Below, in pieces: positions 24,811 through 36,476 of a stretch of 64,000 bases of DNA. Location of the stretch: positions 46,966,194-47,030,193 of the forward strand of contig CM064870.1 in assembly GCA_032719365.1 (NCBI GenBank), in the 5' to 3' direction. The number at the start of each line of letters is the position of its first letter. Within the stretch, counting starts at the first letter, position 1. The notes under the pieces are model-generated. The model searched no databases. It was given only the letters and a program-made list of their open reading frames with translations, and was not told the DNA's origin. Made by a program: the position numbers and the translations under genes. This DNA comes from Prinsepia uniflora (taxonomy: Eukaryota; Streptophyta; Magnoliopsida; Rosales; Rosaceae).

Positions 24811-25682
24811 TGATTGAGTTGCGAAAACTTCTAGATAGCTATCCTACATCTAAACTGAATTCTTTCTGGTTAAAGAATCTCTTTCCAGTTGCTCGGGAAC
24901 AATTAGGAGATTCTCTAGAAGAAATACGGGGTTCTGCTTCTGGCGGCAACATGCTATGGGGTGGTGGTCCCGCTTATGGGGTCAAATCAATACATTCTAA
25001 GAAGAAATATTTTAATATCAATCTCATCGATTTCGTAAGTATCATACCAATTCCCATCAATCGAATCGTTTTTTCAAGAAATACGAGACATCTAAGCCAT
25101 ACAAGTAAAGAGATATATTCATTGATAAGAAAAAGACAAAACATGAACGGTGATTGGATTGATGATAAAATAAAATCCTGTATCTCGAACAGTGATTCGA
25201 TTGATGATAAAGAAAGAGAATTCTTGATTCAGTTCTCCACCTTAACGTTAATGACAGAAAAAAGGATTGATCAAATTCTATTGAGTCTGACTCATAGTGA
25301 TCATTTATCAAAGAATGACTCTAGTTATTAAATGATTGAACAACCGGGAGCAATTTACTTACGATACTTAGTTGACATTCATAAAAAGTATCTAATGAAT
25401 TATGAGTTTAATACATCCTGTTTAGCAGAAAGACGGATATTCCTTGCTCATTATCAGACAATCACTTATTCACAAACCTCCTGTGGGGCTAATAGTTTTC
25501 ATTTCCCATCTCATGGAAAACCCTTTTCGCTCCGCTTAGCCCTATCCCTCCCTAGGGGTATTTTAGTGATAGGTTCTATAGGAACTGGACGATCCTATTT
25601 GGTCAAATACCTAGCGACAAACTCCTATGTTCCTTTCATTACAGTATTTATGAACAAGTTCCTAGCTAACAAGCCCAATGGT
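24811..25682 (+). pseudogene. ycf2: Nuclear plastid DNA: ycf2 fragment 3
   Basis: Continues Ycf2 from MIELRKLLDSYPTSKLNSFW through a stop at 25329-25331 (where plastid Ycf2 reads on into MIEQPGAIYLRYLVDIHKK) to FMNKFLANKPNG. It includes the P-loop region GSIGTGRSYLVKYLA near 25572. Homology stops at about 25680, so the C-terminal part of Ycf2 is absent. In total the insert covers roughly 1100 codons from the middle of the gene. Confidence 0.95.
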
Positions 25683-25696
25683 GAGGTCGGGATGTG

Positions 25697-25731
25697 ATAG
25701 TTAATATATTCAAGATAATTACGTATTTACA
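25697..25731 (+). repeat. 35-bp direct repeat at the ends of the plastid insert (right copy)
   Basis: Displaced copy of the first 35 bases of the ycf2 insert, lying between a 14-bp non-plastid stretch (25683-25696, GAGGTCGGGATGTG) and the right LTR. Confidence 0.85.
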
Positions 25732-25732
25732 C

Positions 25733-26220
25733 CGAGGAAGCGTTAAATGTTCCAACTGTCGATTACTCGTTGCCCAATCACCGAATGACGCATGTCCTTC
25801 CTCGTAACTTGTCAACTTAAATGGAACGTGGGTTCTCCGTTAGTACGGGCACCGGTGTGGTGCCGGCCTAAGGTTCTCCGACGGTCAAGTCAGTTACTTT
25901 GTTTGTAAGAGGAAATAGTAAACGGTAAGTTTGGTAGAGTAATTGTGAATAGTAAATATTCGTTACCTTTATTGGGAAATGTGTACCCTTATGTATGGGT
26001 AGGTGGGATGTTCAATTCCCAAAGTTCCGATGTGGGACAAATGCTCCTCGATTTATGTGCTGACACGTGTTACGTAGATCGAGAGTGGATAAACCTCCAC
26101 GTGGCATCCCACATTGGGCCCGGGGTTAGAGCTTGTATAAGTACGGTAGTTTTGGGCCTTGAACGGAGTCTAGGCATTAAGTATACGGCCCAGTGGGTCT
26201 GATCAGATATGGTGTCAACA
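25733..26220 (+). mobile_element. Right (3') LTR of the retrotransposon that holds plastid DNA
   Basis: 488 bp, about 94% like 13248-13736. The expected TG start has decayed to CG (CGAGGAAG against TGTTGAAG). It ends GTGTCAACA and is followed by CTTTA (26221-26225), matching 13243-13247. Confidence 0.9.
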
Positions 26221-26499
26221 CTTTAAAATTTACAACGTTAGCAAAATGAGTTAATTCACAAGTTAGAATTCGAATTTTTGAGTTAAATTTAGGATTCAAT
26301 AGAAAATTTTGGAAGACGGGATTTGGAACGAGGAAATCAAAGTTATTATTTTTTACAAATAAAATGTCTACAGAGAAATTAGAAATTTTATTAAGTTTAT
26401 TTACTTTAATTTTATTTATTTTCTATTTTCTCTCCTAAAAACCTAATCCCACCAATCATTTTTGAGTAATAAGAGCCTAGTAATTAAAACAAAAACAAC

Positions 26500-26960
26500 C
26501 TTTATCGTAAGAGTGCACATATTTATGGTAAAAACTGAAAGTTGGAACTGTTTGATTTCACTCAACAACTTACTAACCAGCAAATTGGATCCTCGAGTAT
26601 ACGCCAAACCTACTTAGCCACCATAGCATTATTGAAAACTCCAAGATTCTCAAAACCTAGCCCATTTCCCCGCCCCACCAAGCGCTATAATTTACATAGT
26701 TTATGTCAACTCAACCAATGAATGTTTTTACTTCCCAACTTAGGCCCACCTAAACCGAGCTATTTGGGAGGAAAATTCTTGACACAAAGTTTGGTAGTAA
26801 CTGAAACATATTCATACTATAAGTATGCAAAACTTGTGCAGCTACTTTACTCAACACCTCTTTCCCAAATGCAAACGACAATTCCACATTCCTTTCATTT
26901 AACTTATTCCATAGGTCATCATGAATACTCACAAACATTCATCACTTACTTCTAGAAGAT
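26500..26960 (-). pseudogene. LINE (non-LTR retrotransposon) reverse-transcriptase relic
   Basis: On the minus strand the translation reads FGKEVLSKVAAQVLHTYSMN, then across stops KNIHWLS-HKLCKL and GNGLGFENLGVFNNAMVAK-VWRILEDP. This is the C-terminal part of plant LINE reverse transcriptases, which carry motifs such as GKEVLIKAVAQAIPTYSM and GLGFRDLxxFNxAMLAKQxWR. Several stops; dead. Confidence 0.75.
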
Positions 26961-27920
26961 GTAGTTGGCAAACCCAAATAACTCTCATGGCATTCAAGAC
27001 TCAAGACTCGAGCTGTTTAATTTGTAAGTTGTCTTATAAAGATCAATCATGCAAGATATATGCTAAATAAAATCTAGTAGTCCTTTTTCTTACATTGTAT
27101 GAGGTGTCTCTATATACATTAATATGAGATTAATCTCCCTTTTGTTCTGGAATCAACTCGAGCCATAGGACACACAACACAAGATGAAGGTGTTCGAACA
27201 CAAGGCTTGACAAGGAGCAAATCAAACTAATGTTGAACCACTAGGCACCCCCTTGTGGTTATGTTGATGCTAGGATATTGGAGAGAAGAATTATACATTG
27301 GGAATACCCATGCATGTTGCAAAAAATGAAGTTTATTTATTGTAGACTCTATTTATGTAATTGTTTATATATATTATATATATATATATGTGCTTCTAAC
27401 GTTTTTTTTTTTAAATTAAGGTATTCCTCGCACGTAGGTGAAGACTAACCTTTGAACCGCTTAGGACCCCGATACGGGAGTAGCTCTTCCTAATATTGGC
27501 TATTTCATTCACAATGCTCGAACGTGACCATACTCAAACAGAATAAGGTTATTTCCACTTGAAGTCTTAAATCACCATCCATTGGTTATATGCATCTAAA
27601 TTTAAACAAAGTGAAAGTAATGTTTTCTTGTTTGGTAAGCATTTATGATTATCGATCACAAAAACAATGATATACAATCATGATTCATGAGCTCTATAAA
27701 TGTAAATAATTACGAAACAGGGAATGATTCAAATACTCATAGCTCGCTAGGAACAAATCGAATTGTGACAAATTGTGGTTTGAAAGTACCCAAACAAAAA
27801 CAAAGATTGGATTGTCCTCAACAGAACTTTGCGTTACTTACAAGGTACCCTTACACATGGCTCTTTACAAAATCATGTCACTATTCACTGTGAGTGGGTG
27901 TTATATATATAAATTTTATT

Positions 27921-27983
27921 TATTAATAATAAGATTTCTTTTATTAATAATAAGATTTCTTTTATTAATAATAAGATTTAAAC
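27921..27983. repeat. 21-bp tandem repeat, three units
   Basis: Three near-perfect units of TATTAATAATAAGATTTCTTT start at 27921, 27942 and 27963. Confidence 0.85.
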
Positions 27984-28400
27984 TCATAAAAGTAATATAT
28001 TACGCTGATAAATAAAAATCAAATTTTTTTGATAAAATATTAAAATTTATTTATTAAAAACAAAAATCAAATTCAAAAATTTAGGCCTCATTCTCCAGTC
28101 ATAAGTAATAGAAGTCTGTCTCTCCTAGATTCCCCGTGGCTAAAGCGGAGTGTCGATCGCCAGTTTGCATATACCCTCCCTTTTTCTTTTCTTTTTTTCC
28201 CGAAAGTGCTTTATGATTTGTTGATTCACATCTTTATTTACAGAAATTCTACCACACGGCACCGGATTAAGTGCGGTGCGAAGCAGAATTGTTGGATCTC
28301 AATAAGGCTAAATCTAACGGCTAATAAAATAAGGAGAATTTTTTATATAAAAACAAGTAAAATTATGGGGAAAATGTATAACGGGGAGAAAATGGAACCA

Positions 28401-29202
28401 GTTGCCATCGTCCTCTCCACTTCACCATCCTCTCTCGACTTATCGAGACGAAATACAAAACTCCAATTTCAACCCAAATTTCACCATCATCAAGTTTATG
28501 ATTTTTATGGAAATTTTAGCCATTGAAATACTATTATTACATCAAAATAATAGAAAACAAAAACTAATATGTAAACCAAAAATTGAAACTGAGAACAACG
28601 TCGCCGAGTCCGTCAAGTCTGCCGAGTCAGCCGAATTTGACGACGGAGGTTGGTTGGGTTGGGCTGGTCATAATGCGGCGAAAAAAGGAGTAGAGGTGGC
28701 GGGGTTTGGAGCATCAATTTCGTTGGTGGTGGTGGTCTTTGGTGGCTCTGATGTGGATGCTTCTCGGTCGTCTTCGTGTTGCCAGTGCTTCATGTCAAAC
28801 CTCCACCAAATCGAGCATCCAATTAGTCAAAATCTAACTAAACAACATAAGGAATCCAATGGTACAACTTTCAAGTTTCAATTTTACGTCGGAAAGTCGT
28901 TGAAAAGCTCGGTGCAGCAATCAAATTTCTTGTCAATTTTTCACGCCATGTTGTGCATCGACGATGGAAAAGTTGGACTCATCTCATCTCATCGCCACGG
29001 TGGGCATCGACAAAGGAAAAGTACTTGGGTTCCGCCAGATTTTGAAGTGTGGAGGTGATGGTAGGTTTCAATGTCTCTGATTGAGTTCGAGAGGAAGGGA
29101 TAGTAAGAGAAAGAAAGCATTCGAGTGTGAGAGACTCTGAAGAAGAGGAAGGAGAGAAACAATTGGTGTCTCTGTTTCAAGAGGACCGAAGACTGAAGAA
29201 TT

Positions 29203-29240
<38 letters not shown>

Positions 29241-29282
29241 ATAGAGAAACTTAAGGAGAAGGAAGGATGAGATAGACGCTCG
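28401..29282 (+). other. Region with a doubtful 218-codon ORF (28402-29058) and a (GA)n microsatellite
   Basis: The ORF shows no recognised domain, no signal for splicing or expression, and a composition like translated non-coding DNA. A perfect (AG)n run is at 29203-29234. I list it so that the ORF is not taken as a gene. Confidence 0.3.
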
Positions 29283-30142
29283 TGTAACGACCCGTACCGA
29301 ATTATCGGGATTAATTAAGACTTAATGACAGATTAGCGAGGCTAATCGGGGATTAGTAGAGGATTATCGGATGTTCAGGGCGAAATTACGATTTTGCCCC
29401 TGAACGAGGGCAAAAAGTTGACTTTCGACCCGGGAGGTCTGATGGCCGAGTATCATTACGTAGATCAAGTCGATACGAGTCCGTAGACGGGTGGCACGTC
29501 GAAATCGGACATTCGACGGAAAAGTTATGGTTCACGGAAGTTCCGGGAAACTATTCAAAACGGCGAGTGTGCACACTTAGTTAAATCGTGACGATTGTTG
29601 TTTGGGCATATGAGATGCCGAGGACGGGTTATATATATATATATATATATGTATGGTGTTTTACGAAAATTGGTTTGGAGCTGAGACCCCGTGTTCTATG
29701 GTTGGTATTTCACTAATAATAGTCTTGGGCTGATACCCACACGACATGATTAGGGCAGAGTCCAACATGATTGGTTTTGGGCTGAGTTTTCATGTGCTTT
29801 GGTTTATGGTTTTAGACCAAGGCCCTAATGAACGATTTGATAAATGGTTTTCGAATGCATGCATGCTTTTAGTGAAGGGCATAAATATCTTCTTATGAAA
29901 ATGTTTTTATCAAATCCTTTGTTTTGTCCACTCACGGCTTTGATGTTTTTAATGCCCTTCAGGTTGATCGCGGATGCAGGCTGTAGCAGAGACCGAGACA
30001 TCATGCTCCTCCTCCAGATCCTAACGCGCTCTGAAGCCCCGAGTGGGCTAAAGTCGAAATTCTCCCTGGTCTGACATTTCGTGTCAGACGGGAGCAGGCA
30101 CGTCCCACGTTAATCCCGTGGGATTTGGGACAGGTCCTGACA
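29283..30142 (+). mobile_element. Internally deleted LTR of the long-LTR family, 860 bp (copy D)
   Basis: Starts TGTAACGACCCGTACC and ends GACAGGTCCTGACA. It keeps the U3 start (one GTTGACTTT near 29416), loses the middle, and rejoins at an (AT)n tract (29630-29650) followed by the hairpin region, GCATGCATGC (29858), GTCCACTCAC (29927) and the terminal hairpin TCTGACATTTCGTGTCAGA (30070). The flanks (GCTCG and ACTTG) do not form a target duplication. Confidence 0.85.
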
Positions 30143-30489
30143 ACTTGGTCTAGGCTTTAAATTTAGGAGTTAAAATGGGTTGGGTTGAATGTTTTTGGGC
30201 TTAAATGGTTTTGAGCTTAAATTAATATTTATGATGTTTGTTTATTATTATACTTCATATTTTTACTTCAAAAAATTGTAACTAAATAATAAAAATTGTA
30301 AAAAAATAATTTATAATTTTACATGATTTTTGGGACGCTCTCCTAGCTCTTTTTATTTAAATTAGCATTTTCATTCATAAAATATTTACAAAACACTTAA
30401 AATTGTAAATTATTTCCTTCAATGTTTGGTCTATTAAATTTAAAAATTGTTTGAAATCATAATTTTGAAATATTTTTTGGATATTATTT
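30143..30489. other. AT-rich spacer before the satellite array
   Basis: No gene or known element recognised. Confidence 0.4.
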
Positions 30490-33400
30490 CACTTATTACG
30501 CTGAAACAAAAAATAAACAAAACTGGCTAATCGGTCGCTTCGTTGCTTAGTCCGGAATTTTGAAATTGGCTACTCTTTTGCGTAGACAATCCACTAATGC
30601 GTACAATAAATATGAACAGTTAGATCGGTTAATTGATTTTAAAATTATTATCTTATTTGTAAAGACTTTGAACACTTTTAAGTATATTTGATTACTTTTT
30701 TTTTTGAAATTTTAGTTCAAACTATATTTTAGACGATCGAATTTTTAAGATCGAGATTGTTCACTTTATCTTTTTATTTGCTTAGACCTTATTTGTCCAA
30801 AATCTCTAGATTTTGAGAAATTTAGTTTGTTTAATCATCACAAAGTATTTTTTTAACCGTTGAATTGTGTCACACCATTACTTAATTTTTGGATTTAGTA
30901 ATTGGCTAATTTTTGGAGTAGTCGATATACGAGCATGTTCAATAAATTTGAACAGTTAGATAGGTCGATTAATTTTGAAAATTATTTAAAATTATAAAAT
31001 CATCTTATTAATCAACACACTTTAAATACTTTAAGCATATTTCTATACGTTTTTCGAAGTTTTGATTCTATTGATATTTAAATGTTAGAATTTTCAAGAC
31101 GAGAGCGCTCACTTTATGATTTTTTATTTCTAGATCTTACCCGTCCAAAATCTTCAGATTTTAAAATTTTAAAGTCGTCTAATCATCATAAAACATTTTG
31201 TAATCATTGAGTTTTGAGAAGTTAAAACCGTCTGATTGTCAAAAAATGTTTTGTAACCATCGAATTGTTTTGCACCGTTACTTAATCCCCAGATTTTGAA
31301 ATTGGCTAATTTTTTGCATAGGCGATCTATGAGTACATACAATAAATGTGGATAGTTGGATCGGTTGATTGATTTAAAGGTTATTTTAAACTTTAAAATC
31401 ATCTTATTCATCAAACACGTTAAGCACTTTTAATTATATTTGAAAGTTTTGGTCCAATCGAGATTCAAACAATTGAATTTTCAAGATCGAGACCGTTCAT
31501 TTTTGTGGATTTATGTGTCTAGATCTTGCCCATCGAAAATCTCTGAATTTTGAGAAGTTAAAATCGTGTGATTGTCAAAAAAAATATTTTGTAACCGTCG
31601 AATTGTTTTGCACCGTTACTTAATCCCAGAATTTTGAATGGATAATTTTTGGCATAGGCGATCTATGAGTTCATACAATAAATGTGGATGGTTAGATTGG
31701 TTGATTGATTTCAAAAATTATTTTAAATCGTAAAATCATCTTATCCATCAAACAAGCTAAGCACTTTTAAGTATATTTCAAAATTTTGGTTCAATCGAGA
31801 TTCAAACAATTGAATTTTTAAGATCAAGACCATTCATTTTGTGGTTTATGTGCTTAGACCTTACCCATCGAAAATCTCTGAATTTTGAGGAGTTAAAACT
31901 GTTTGATTGTCAAAAAATATTTTGTAACCGTCGAATTGTTTTGCACCGTTACTTAATCCCGGGATTTTGAAATTGGCTAATTTTGGTGTAGGCAATCTAT
32001 GAGTACATACAATAAATGTGGATGGTTAGATCAGTTGATTGATTTCAAAAATTATTTTAAATCATAAAATCATCTTATTCATAAAACATGTTAAGCACTT
32101 TTAAGTATATTTCAAAGTTTTGGTTCAATCGAGATTCAAACAATTGAATTTTCAAGATCGATACCGTTCATTTTGTGGTTTTCTGTGCCTAGATCTTGCC
32201 CATAAAAAATCTCTGAATTTTGAGAAGTTAAAGCCGTTTGATTGTCACAAAATGTTTTGTAACTGTCGAATTGTTTTGCACCATTACTTAAACCTGAGAT
32301 TCTGAAATTGGTTAATTTTTGGCATAGACGATCTATGAGTACATACAATAAATATAGACGGTTAGATCGGTTTATTGATTTAAAAAATTATTTTAAATCG
32401 TAAAATCATCTTATTCATTAAACACGTTAAAGCACTTTTAAGTATATTTCAAAGTTTTGGTACAATCGAGTTTCAAATAATTGATTTTCAAGATCGAGAC
32501 CGTTCATTTGTGGTTTTATGTGCCTAGGCTTTACCTATAAAAAATATCTGAATTTTGAGGAGTGAAAACCGTCTGATTGTCAAAAAATGTTTGTAACCAT
32601 CGAATTGTTTCGCACCGTTACGTAATCCCGAGATTTTGAAATTGGCTAATTTTTGGCGTAGGCGATCTATGAGTAAATACAATAACTGTGGACAGTTAGA
32701 TCGGTTGATTAATTTCAAAAATTATTTTAAATCGTAAAATCATCTTATTCATCAAACACGTTAAGCACTTTTAAGTATATTTCAAAGTTTTGGTTCAATC
32801 GAGATTCAAACAATTTAATTTTCAAGATCGAGACTGTTTATTTTGTGGTTTTATGTGCCTAGACCTTTCCTATCAAAAATCTCTGAATTTTGAGAAGTTA
32901 AAACTGTCTGATGTCAAAACAAATTTTGTAACCGTCAAATTGTTTTACACCGTTACTTAACCCTGGTATTTTGAAATTGGCTAATTTTTGGCATAGGTGA
33001 TCTATGGTACATACAATATATATGGACAGTTAGATCGGTTGATTGATTTCAAAAATTATTTTAAATTGTAAAAGCATCTTATTCATCAAACAAGTTAAGC
33101 ACTTTATTTATATTTCAAAGTTTTGGTTCAATTGAGATTCAAAAAATTGAATTTTCAAGATCGAGACAGTTCATTTTGTGGCTTTATGTGCCTAGACCTT
33201 ATCCATAAAAAATTTCAAAATTTTGAGAACTTAAAACTGCTTGATCGTCAAAAAATGTTTTGTAATAGTCGAATTGTTTTACACCGTTATTTTATCCCGC
33301 AATTTTGAAATTGGCTAATTTTTTTGCGTAGGTGATCTGTGAGTACATACAATAAATGTGGACGGTTAGATCGGTTAATTGATTTCAAAAACTATTTTAA

Positions 33401-33860
33401 ATCGTAAAATCATCTTATTTATCAACTACTTTAAACACTTTAAGTATATTTCAATACGTTAATCAAAGTTTTGGTTCAACTAATATTCAAATGACAAAAC
33501 TTTTAAGATCGGGATTGTCCATTTTATGGTTTTATATTCCTAGACCTTGCCCATTCAAAATCTCCCGATTTTAAGGAGTTAAAGTCGTCTGATCATCATA
33601 GAACATTTTGTAATTGTCAAATCGTGACGCACCATTACTTAGTCTTGGAATTTTTAAATTGATTAATTTTTTGAGTAGGCAATCTATGACTATCAACAAT
33701 AAAAGTGGCCGGTTAAATTAGTGGATTGATATTTAAATACTTTAAGTATGTTTTAATTATTAAGTTTTTTTGAAATTTTGATTCGATTGGTATTTAGAGG
33801 ATTAAATTTTCAAGGTGGAATCCATTTGTGGTTTTATGAAGGTGTAAGAATTTTAGTATA
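30490..33860. repeat. Satellite-like tandem array, period about 335 bp, about 10 units
   Basis: The anchor GTTTTGCACCGTTACTT recurs at 31267, 31605, 31938, 32273, 32607, 32942 and 33276, that is at intervals of 338, 333, 335, 334, 335 and 334 bp. More diverged anchors occur near 30531, 30868 and 33620. One unit (30868-31267) is about 60 bp longer because the segment AGTTAAAACCGTCTGATTGT with its surroundings is partly duplicated. Central units resemble each other most. Small ORFs appear at the same place in several units (for example 31169, 32136 and 32524 on the minus strand), an effect of repetition, not coding. Confidence 0.92.
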
Positions 33861-34000
33861 TTTTAAAAAATCATTAAATGCTATTTATTAATTTTTAAGA
33901 AAAATATAAATATAATACAAACCAATGGCAATGACAAATGGCAGCCCAAGATATGTGGCTCCATTGAATTTGCTAGGTGTCGATTTTGACAAGTACCATG

Positions 34001-34204
34001 TGCCATTCTCAGCTGTGGCTCCAATGAATTTACGAAGAAGGTATATGAATTGTAATTTTCAGAAGCCACTTATATATTTAACCTTGTAAACATAGATTTA
34101 AGTGCCATTCTCAGCTGTGGCTCCAATGAATTTACGAAGAAGGTATATGAATTGTAATTTTCAGAAGCCGCTTATATATTTAACCTTGTAAACATAGATT
34201 TAAG
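34001..34204. repeat. 102-bp direct tandem duplication
   Basis: TGCCATTCTCAGCTGTGGCT starts at 34001 and again at 34103. The two copies run to AACATAGATTTAAG and differ at one base that I can see (CCACTT against CCGCTT). Confidence 0.9.
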
Positions 34205-35567
34205 CTCAACTTGGATAAAGCCCAAAATCATTTCAACCCAAACATTTTCGGCTCCAATATTTAAAGTTGAAGCCCATATCTGTCTCTTTCCTCTCCTTAA
34301 GAGTCTTTCTCTCCCTCTCGAATTTTCTAGTCCCAGACTCAATCTCTCCCACTCAGTCCCTCTCCAAACAGAGACCCACCGTCTCGCCCCCTCTCGAATG
34401 CTTTAATTCTGTATCACTCTCTCTCTCCCTCTCGATTTCTCCTCTTCCTGGTTTTCTCCTCCTTCTCGGACTCAAACAAAGACAGTAAAACCCACCATCA
34501 CATGCATCCTTAGAAATCTAGCGAAGCCCGAGTACCCTTCCAACATGAAGGCTCGTGCCATGCGAAGACGACCGAGAATCATCCACACCAGAGCACCAAA
34601 TTGACCACCAACACCCACGAAATCGACCCTCGCCATCTCTTCTCCTCTCTTCGCCTAGTATTTTAATGGCTGAAGTTTTTCGTAAAAATCATACACTTGA
34701 TGACAGAGGAATTTGGGTTGAAATCGAAGTCTGGTATTTCGTTAGGATAATGGAAGATGATGGATAAATAAAGAGAGAAGAGGGAAGAAGAGAAGCAGAT
34801 GATTTGCAGACTTTGTTCATCAACCGGCAACTTGTTCTAATTTGTTTCATATTTTATCAATTTTTGTTATTTATAATAATATTTTATCGAAAACGAATAC
34901 CGTACTAAGTCAAGTGCGGTATCCTAGCCATTCCCCTTTATTTTTTATACTTCTAAATATCATTGCCATGGCTAGAACTCTTGTGTTTTGTTGTGGTTAT
35001 ATGTTAGTGCCATGTGTCCTCAGCATCTAATCTGGTCTTTTATATCCAGACTTTGACATGTGATTGCTCATCTGCCTTCCCTTGATCAACTTGCAGATCC
35101 GAAGTCCTTTTGTTTATTCAAGGACGCTTTATTTAAAGTGTATTTGGATGGGAAATTATGAAATGTCAAAAAATTTTAAATTAATTTTTTTTAAATGATG
35201 AGATTTATAAATTAACTTATTTGACTAATATATTAAATGGAGAAATTTGAAGTAAGTTTTTCTATAAACACAAGTTTTTCTACTGCTGTCTTGGGCCCCT
35301 CTTACATGTATTTATTTAATTTATTTAATTTATTATGTATAATATATAAAATATTTTATTTAAATAAATATTAAATTATTATATTTTAAGAAAGTGTTTC
35401 TACATTCCCTATGTGGAGCTTTATTAGTTAATATATCGTATGATTTTTTTAGATCATTATTTAGTTTTATATTATTATATTAATTTGAATAATTTGAATA
35501 CACTTTAACTAAAATAAAATTATTTAAATATTATTATGAATTAAATTATATCAAATTTGTTAAGTAA

Positions 35568-35700
35568 ATTTAGGTCAGTTGATTCTAATGCTGACTTATA
35601 GGTAATTGGTCTCAAGTTTGAACTCCGATGACATATTGTATAGATAATTTCAAAAAATTTCTCCTTTCCTATAATAAAAAAAATTACAACAAATTTTAAT
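35568..35700 (+). repeat. Possible tRNA-derived SINE relic
   Basis: TTAGGTCAGTTGATTCTAAT resembles an A box region, and CAAGTTTGAACTCC, about 50 bp later, resembles a polymerase III B box. An A-rich tail follows near 35680. No clean target duplication was found. Confidence 0.3.
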
Positions 35701-35769
35701 TTTTTCTTTCTTTTATGTATTCTAAGAAATGCCTGTCACACGGTTCAAATCCCGACTACATCATTGCCC

Positions 35770-35960
35770 TTTCTCTCTGCCGATGTTGGAAACAATATGT
35801 AAAATCGCCCGAGTGGTTTTAGGGCTCCATTGCTAGCATCAATAACAATCTCTAAATCACCTTCAACTAATCGTCTGGCAACCAAGCTCTGAAGCAGCAT
35901 TTAGGCCTTGGAGAAGAGCCATGCCTTCAACAAGAAGGCAAGTTTTGAAACCGATATTCT
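35770..35960 (-). pseudogene. RNase H-like fragment (LINE or RVT_3 type)
   Basis: Minus-strand translation gives EGMALLQGLNAASELGC and, after a frame change, RLVEGDLEIVIDAS, matching the plant RNase H pattern ExxALxxGLxxAxxLG then VEGDxxxVI. Frameshifted and short; a transposon relic. Confidence 0.5.
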
Positions 35961-36476
35961 TGGATTTTTCTAATTTACGATTTTGTCCGTACTCAGTTGT
36001 CTGTTTTCCAAGACTTTCTATTTTGACTACTTTGCCCTTCCTCAGTAAGTTTTATTTTCTCCAAGATTTTGTTAGCTATCTTGTCCAAAAAAAAAAAAAT
36101 AAATAAATAAAAGATTTTGTTAGCTACCAATCCTCCAAAAAAATATTCCATTGTAACGAATATATACAGAAAATTATCATAATAAGTAAACAAATTTACA
36201 ATACTAGGAAATGAAAGAAATATACAATTTAATTACAATTTTGTTTCCTATTCTATTCCCAGAGTAGTCTCTTGGCGCTGAAGCAAAGACGTTCTTTGAC
36301 GAGTGGGGACCAGCGCCAAAGCCTCATTCAATTTCCTAGTAACAAAGTTTCAGATAACTAGCTAGTCAAAGCTGTGTCACATTTGTCCACAATCTAAAAG
36401 CTGCAGATTTGGATGTTATGCAATGCTTATATTCATGGAGAGAGAAAATAGTTATCGGTACAAAATGATAGGAATA

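Larger units (their letters stand above)
26226..28400. other. AT-rich intergenic region
   Basis: Apart from the LINE relic (26500-26960), an (AT)n run near 27370-27390 and a 21-bp tandem repeat (27921-27983), nothing gene-like was seen. Confidence 0.5.
34205..36476. other. Intergenic region downstream of the second receptor kinase
   Basis: Pyrimidine-rich stretch (34270-34450) with CTCTCTCTC runs, short ORFs without recognisable domains, then AT-rich DNA. A SINE-like piece and an RNase H-like relic are listed separately. Confidence 0.4.

Noticed and set aside
28402..29058. 218-codon open frame
   Set aside because: No domain, no conserved motif and repeat-like composition; most likely chance.
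30143..30160. Possible primer-binding site after LTR D (ACTTGGTCTAGGC)
   Set aside because: Only the first few bases match TTGGTATCAGAGC; too degenerate to claim.
30490..33860. CRISPR-like array
   Set aside because: Units of 335 bp without spacers in a plant genome; it is a satellite.
35735..35765. tRNA gene (GGTTCAAATCCC)
   Set aside because: A B-box-like word is present but no A box at the right distance and no cloverleaf arms.
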